Source of the DNA: Panopea generosa
Lineage: Eukaryota > Mollusca > Bivalvia > Adapedonta > Hiatellidae
Direction of reading: 5' to 3'
Assembly: GCA_029582155.1 (NCBI GenBank)
Contig: CM055895.1
Location: forward strand, 7,622,544-7,686,543
DNA length: 64,000 nt
The position numbers were made by a program, and so were the translations under genes. A model generated the notes under the pieces. That model was not told the origin of the DNA. It saw nothing but the letters and a program-made list of their open reading frames with translations, and made no database searches. Below are positions 58,114 to 64,000 of this stretch, one piece after another; position 1 is the stretch's first letter, and every line of letters begins with the position of its first letter.

Positions 58114-59524
58114 TATATATAAATAACGTATAAAAAAGGAAACATAAAAAAATATATTGTTTTAAAGTAAAAAAATAAATTAATCTTTAAAAAGAATGTC
58201 TATTTAGATTGTCAAATTGTTTATCAATGTATTGACTCAGTTTGTACATGCAATATCTGTACAGTCTTGATCTTTATTACATTGCAGAAAAAACATACAC
58301 AAATAACTAGTTCTAAAGCTAATCAATAGAAACTTAAGAAGACCGAAACCTTAACAGATAGCAAATAACATCTCAGTCTGTATTATCGTCAAGTTATGCT
58401 CGTCGCAGACCCCGTTTTCGTGTAATTTGAGTAAAGCTGACAAAAAGTTGTAAAACACTATTCCATCAATCAAGCACTATTTCCAATAATTGAGCTCGGT
58501 GTAATTGTAAGACACCAGTAAATGTAATAAAACATAAAACTGCCAATGTTTATTGTAATTTACAGATAAAACGGATTGAGATTGTAAGACTGTAATACCT
58601 AGGGAATATAAACCCGAAGAAGCGATTACTTGCATACACTTCTTATCTAAATTTATCAAAGTGATTGATCATTCTATTGGTCCTTGCAATTTTAACTTCA
58701 GCTGACGTAGGAACAAGTCTTACTCATGTTGTTGTCAGTTTTGTTTCCTTGGAACCAAAAACCCTTTCATGAACATATTTAATTTAACCGAGTCTAATTT
58801 TTCGTTTGTTTGTTGTTTTTTTTTTTTTGCTGTTGCGCTCTGTTCTCAGAACAAATCCGTTCATACTTGTATTGATTAAAATATTTTGCAATATTGATTA
58901 TCGTAATGGTATTGATGTTTTACAGTCATGAATTTTACTGATTCCACTATGCACATTTCAAAAGTGTTGTTTAAAAGAATAATTTAAAGACTCTCACGAA
59001 TGGGAATATTGTTCCTTATATTATGTTTTTCGGTTAAAAAAAAGAAGTTAATTACTTAAAAATAAAATCGAAAAATTGATTCTATTTTTATCTTATATCT
59101 CAAAAAGCCATCGCGAGGATCCGTCATTGTAAAATGATTGTATGAAAGTACGCACCAGGTGTAAGTCAATGTCATTAGTTAAAAGGAAAACGTGTTACTG
59201 AAGAGCATTGAGATAACGGTCCAGACTTTTCAAATATATACACAGTACAAAAGTAATTATATCTGGTACTAGTTTGATCGTTTTTTCTATTGGTACATAT
59301 TACTTTAATTAAGGTAAACTGTTTGTTGAAATTTACTCGTACAGAAAATGAATTGCATTTTCAAGCTGACCGAGTAAAAACTATTTTTGTTAAATATGGA
59401 TGTACTTCTATCTAATTATTAGAGAAAAATGCGAACATCATTCTGGTAATAATTCCATATTCCAGTTATTCCGATTGTAGGAAATTTAAATATATGAAAA
59501 GAGTTTTATTTTATCGTTTTCTGT
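58114..59524. other. Gene-free stretch
   Basis: AT-rich, with a T-run at about 58817-58830. Nothing recognised. Confidence 0.45.
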
Positions 59525-62500
59525 CAACAGTCTATTCTATACCAGCATCTTCTTCGTTCTCCAATCACAAAGTCGTTCTCTGTTAAAAGTATATTCTATA
59601 CCGGCTTCTATCTCATTCTCCAATTCAAAGTCGTTATCGATGAACAGTCTCTTCCATACCAGCATCTACCTCATTATCCAATTCAAAGTCGTTCTCTGTT
59701 AACAGTGTTTTATATACCTGCATCTACCTCATTCTCTAGTCCGAATTCGTTCTCGATCAACAGTCTTTTCTATTCCGGCATCTACTTCATTCTCCAATTC
59801 AAAGTCGTTCTCTGTTAACAGCCTATCCTATACCAGCATCAACATCATTTTCGTGTCGAAAGTAGTTCTTTCTGAACAGCCTGTTATATACCGGCATCTA
59901 CCTCATTCTCCAATACAAAGTCGTTCTCGGTGAACATTCTATTCTATACCGGCATCTACCTCATTCTGCAATCACCAGTCGTTCTCTCTGAACAGCCTTT
60001 ATTTCTATACAGGCAACTACCCCATTCTCCAATACAAAGTCGTTCTCAATGAACATTCTTTTCTATACCTGCATCTACCTCATCCTGCAATCACCAGTCG
60101 TTCTTTCTGAACAGCCTTTATTTCCATACAGGCATCTACCTCATTCTCCAATACAAAGTTGTTCTCGATGAACATTCTTTTCTATACCTGCATCGACCTC
60201 ATTCTGCAATCACCAGTCGTTCTCTCTGAACAGCCTTTATTTCTATACAGGCAACTACCTCATTCTGCAATACAAAGTCGTTCTCGATGAACATTCTTTT
60301 CTATACCTGCATCGACCTCATTCTGCAATCACCAGTCGTTCTCTCTGAACAACCTTTATTTCTATACAGGCAACTACCTCATTCTGCAATACAAAGTCGT
60401 TCTCGATGAACATTCTATTCTATACCTGCATCTACCTCATTCTGCAATCACCAGTCGTTCTCTCTGAACAGCCTTTATTTCCATACAGGCAACTACCTCA
60501 TTCTGCAATACAAAGTCGTTCTCGATGAACATTCTATTCTATACCTGCATCTACCTCATTCTGCAATCACCAGTCGTTCTCTCTGAACAGCCTTTATTTC
60601 TACACAGGCAACTACCCCATTCTCCAATACAAAGTCGTTCTCGATGAACATTCTTTTCTATACCTGCATCTACCTCATTCAGCAATCACCAGTCGTTCTC
60701 TCTGAACAGCCTTTATTTCTAATACCGGCATCTACCTCATTCTCCAATACAAAGTCGTTCTCAATGAACATTCTTTTCTATACCTGCATCTATCTCATTC
60801 AGCAATCACCAGTCGTTCTCTCTGAACAGCCTTTATTTCTATACAGGTAACTACCTCATTCTGTAATACAAAGTCGTTCTCGATGAACTTTCTTTTCTAT
60901 ACCTGCATCTACTTCATTCTGCAATCACCAGTCGTTCTCTCTGAACAGCTTTTATTTCTATACAGGCAACTACCTCATTCTGCAATACAAAGTCGTTCTC
61001 GATGAACATTCTATTCTATACCTGCATCGACCTCATTCTGCAATCACCAGTCGTTCTCTCTGAACAGTCTTTATTTCTATACAGGCAACTACCTCATTCT
61101 CCAATACAAAGTTGTTCTCGATGAACATTCTTTTCTATACCTGCATCTACCTCATTCTGCAATCACCAGTCGTTCTCTCTGAACAGCCTTTATTTCTATA
61201 CCGGCATCTACCTCATTCTGCAATCACCAGTCGTTCTCTCTGAACGGTCTTTATTTCTGTACAGGCATCTACCTCATCCTGCAATACAAAGTCGTTCTCG
61301 ATGAACATTCTTTTCTATACCTGCATCTACCTCATTCTCCAATACAAAGATGTTCTCAATGAACAATATTTTCTATACCTGCATCTACATCATCCTGCAA
61401 TCACCTGTCGTTCTCTCTGAACAGCCTTTATTTCTATACAGGCAACTACGTCATTCTTCAATCACCAGTCGTTCTCTCTGAACAGTCTTTATCTCTATAC
61501 CGGCATCTACCTCATTCTCCAATACAAAGTCGTTCTCAATGAACATTCTATTCTATACCGGCATCTACCTCATTTTGCAATCACCAGTCGTTCTCGATGA
61601 ACATTCTTTTCTATACCTGCATCTACCTCTTTCTCCAATACAAAGTCGTTCTCAATGAACAATCTTTTCTATACCTGCATCTACATCATCCTGCAATCAC
61701 CTGTCGTTCTCTCTGAACAGCCTTTATTTCTATACAGGCAACTACCTCATTATGCAATCACCAGTCGTTCTCTCTGAACAGTCTTTATCTCTATACCTGC
61801 ATCTACCTCATTATCCAATACAAAGTCGTTCTCGATGAATATTCCATTCTATACCTGCATCTACCTCATTCTGCAATCACCAGTCGTTCTCTCTGAACGG
61901 TCTTTATTTCTGTACAGGCATCTACCTCATCCTGCAATACAAAGTCGTTCTCGATGAACAGTCTATTCTATACCGGCCTTAACCTCATCCTGCAATCCCA
62001 GTTGTTCTCACTGAACAGTCTTTATTTCTATACAGGCAACTACCTCATTCTCCAGTACAAAGTCGTTCTCGATGAACAGTCTATTCTTTACTGGCATCTA
62101 CCTCATCCTGCAATCACAAGTCGTTTCCTCTGTACAGCTTTTCTATACTGTCATTTACCTCGTCCTAAAATCACAAGTCGTTTTCTCTGAACAGCCTTTT
62201 CTATACCGGCAACTACCTCATTTTCCAGTACAAAGTAGTTCTCGATGATCAGTATATTCTATACCGGCTTCTACCTCATCCTGCAATCACCAGTCGTTCT
62301 CTCTGAACAGCCTTTTCTATACTGTCATTTACCTCATCCTTAAATCACAAGTCGTTTTCTCTGAACAGCCTATTCTATACTGGCATTTACCTCTTCCTGC
62401 AATCACCAGTCGTTTTCGATGAACAGTCTATTCTATACCGGCATCTATCTCATCCTGCAATCACAAGTCGTTCTCTCTGAACAGTCTATTCTATACCGGC

Positions 62501-62565
62501 ATAAATCCAAAATCGTTCTGTGTTAACAGCCTTTTTTATACCGGCATCTACCTCATTCTCCAATA
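59525..62565 (+). repeat. ~59-bp satellite, ~51 monomers, with a 119-bp higher-order period
   Basis: Monomers follow the pattern 'gtcgttctc.atgaacattc' / 'tttctatacctgcatctacc' / 'tcattctgcaatcacca'. In the central 59.9-61.9 kb two monomer types alternate ('tctctctgaacagcctttat' and 'ctcgatgaacattcttttct'); for example the word accagtcg recurs exactly 119 bp apart (60212 and 60331). The ends are more irregular and simpler. Plus-strand frames at 60644-60850 and 61954-62190 are by-products. Confidence 0.97.
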
Positions 62566-64000
62566 AAATATCGACATTGTATTTGAATTTGTAAAGATTA
62601 AGAAAAATAATAAATAAAAAAAAGTCTTGTACTAAGACTTTATTCAAATGATTTTTTGTAACATGTAATTCTTTAATAAATGTTTTTTAATTATCTGACA
62701 TCTACCGTTGAAACTGATTAGTAAAAAATTATTTAACATCCTTTTTTTTTAACAATCATGTAAAGTCACCTAAACTACTCACAAAATACTGTGTATATTT
62801 TCTCTTACTTAATAATATTATGTTATCACACGTTTGGCATAAATATACATATCATTTATTATCTACTTATCTGTAAGGTTTGTGGAATGATGGTCACCAG
62901 ACCCTCACAAACATATGATGGGGTGAATAAATGGATCACTATAAATTTTGATAAAGGAAAACTACTGTAATAAAACTATTATAAAATAAAAAAAATGGTT
63001 TTACCAGATTAGTTGCCCTATCAATATAACGGAAAATTTTAATTTCAAGATTTCGTTTTTTATGATATTATCTTAGAAAGTGCACGGAACACGGTAATTC
63101 AATGTAACATTAAGTAATCACCCTTTCGTTCATGGGAAATTTTAATATAACAGTAATTGACACAAGCAGAAGATGATTATCACTGCGGCGATGATGTTTC
63201 TTGGTTCAGCAGGCGATCAAATACAATTTGGATGATAAAATGTAATGAATGTAGCCAGCTTTGTATGTAGAGTGGATATGTACTGTTTACAGAATGTATT
63301 GGATGCGAGATAAATCGAACCTGAATAATATCAAATATATATAGTCAACTAATTAATCACGTCACTGTAAAGTTAATTACGTTGCCAATGAATCAATGCG
63401 GTATTTCTTGGTGAAATCTGTATTGCTGAGATATGTATGTTGCTGAGAAGAGCATTTCTATATGTTCATAATGTCAGACCTTCAATTTATTAAAGCACAG
63501 GTGACACACTTAACAGGAGCTGGCGACTATTCCGTAATTGTTCCAAAACAACAGCCATTTCAGGAAATAATTACTAATTAGAAGACAATTAATATAAATA
63601 CTCAGGGGTGATAAAATAAAACCATAATTATTGTTTGTATGTTAAAAATTAATAAGCAAAATATTTCAACAATAATATATATTTTCATTATTAATATAAT
63701 CAATATCATTTTTTTGGAAAAGAAGAAAGTGAATGTATGGCTGATATTGCCTTATTATTTCTTAATTTGTCGTTTAAACTTTTGCTGACAATTTCCCCAA
63801 TAGGTAAGCCAAAACTTACTTAAGCACATCATGAACATATAACAACCCTTTGTACTACAGTTGCATGACTAGAATAATATAAGTTGGTCAAGCATATCAG
63901 AAATTTTGCCATCAGGGTCAAGGTTTTGAATGAATATGAGAGAGGACCACAAACTGACCCTATTTGTAAAGCATCTAAGCTAAAAGCGTTATATTTATTC
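62566..64000. other. Gene-free stretch to window end
   Basis: Very AT-rich, nothing recognised. Confidence 0.45.

Overview
This 64 kb window is AT-rich animal genomic DNA (roughly two-thirds A+T by eye), dominated by transposable elements and satellite-like repeats. I recognise no intact host protein-coding gene. tRNA-headed SINEs with (AATC)n tails, large minisatellite fields, TA-flanked MITEs, an APE-type LINE and a Polinton/adintovirus-like DNA element together suggest a marine invertebrate, most likely a bivalve mollusc. That is an inference from repeat content, not from a marker gene.

Layout. 0-8 kb holds intergenic DNA with two copies of one tRNA-derived SINE, a 16-bp repeat, an (AGA/AGT)n block and a ~37-bp minisatellite of about 1.2 kb. 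8.4-12.9 kb holds four tandem copies of a ~1,107-bp unit, the middle ones almost identical. 13-24 kb holds a possible mariner-type HTH relic, a 5'-truncated LINE tail, a 52-bp minisatellite, a MITE, a long foldback palindrome and tRNA-Leu-like SINEs.

24.2-30.7 kb is the most informative region: a collapsed Polinton/adintovirus-like element. Its minus strand carries a DNA polymerase B C-terminal remnant, a deoxynucleoside-kinase-like gene, a short helical ORF, a membrane-anchored protein and an acidic protein. Its plus strand carries an A32/FtsK-type packaging ATPase N-terminus, an adenain-like protease C-terminus, a zinc-ribbon plus PLA2-like virion protein and a retrovirus-type integrase. 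Every recognisable gene has stops, frameshifts or truncation, and no capsid gene is visible. A 984-bp TIR transposon with a TA duplication sits inside the acidic gene.

32.4-37.1 kb is a decayed two-ORF LINE (coiled-coil/RRM ORF1; endonuclease-RT ORF2). Its 3' end matches the truncated copy at 16.6-17.1 kb. 38-42 kb has a SINE cluster, including one copy with perfect 11-bp target duplications, and a MITE. 42.7-64 kb is mostly featureless AT-rich DNA broken by microsatellites, a 57-bp minisatellite that stays open in one frame for 271 codons, two further inverted-repeat elements and a ~3 kb, ~59-bp satellite with a 119-bp higher-order period.

The genes do not form a working host pathway. The only functional logic visible is that of the former Polinton-type replicon: polymerase, nucleotide supply, packaging, maturation and integration.
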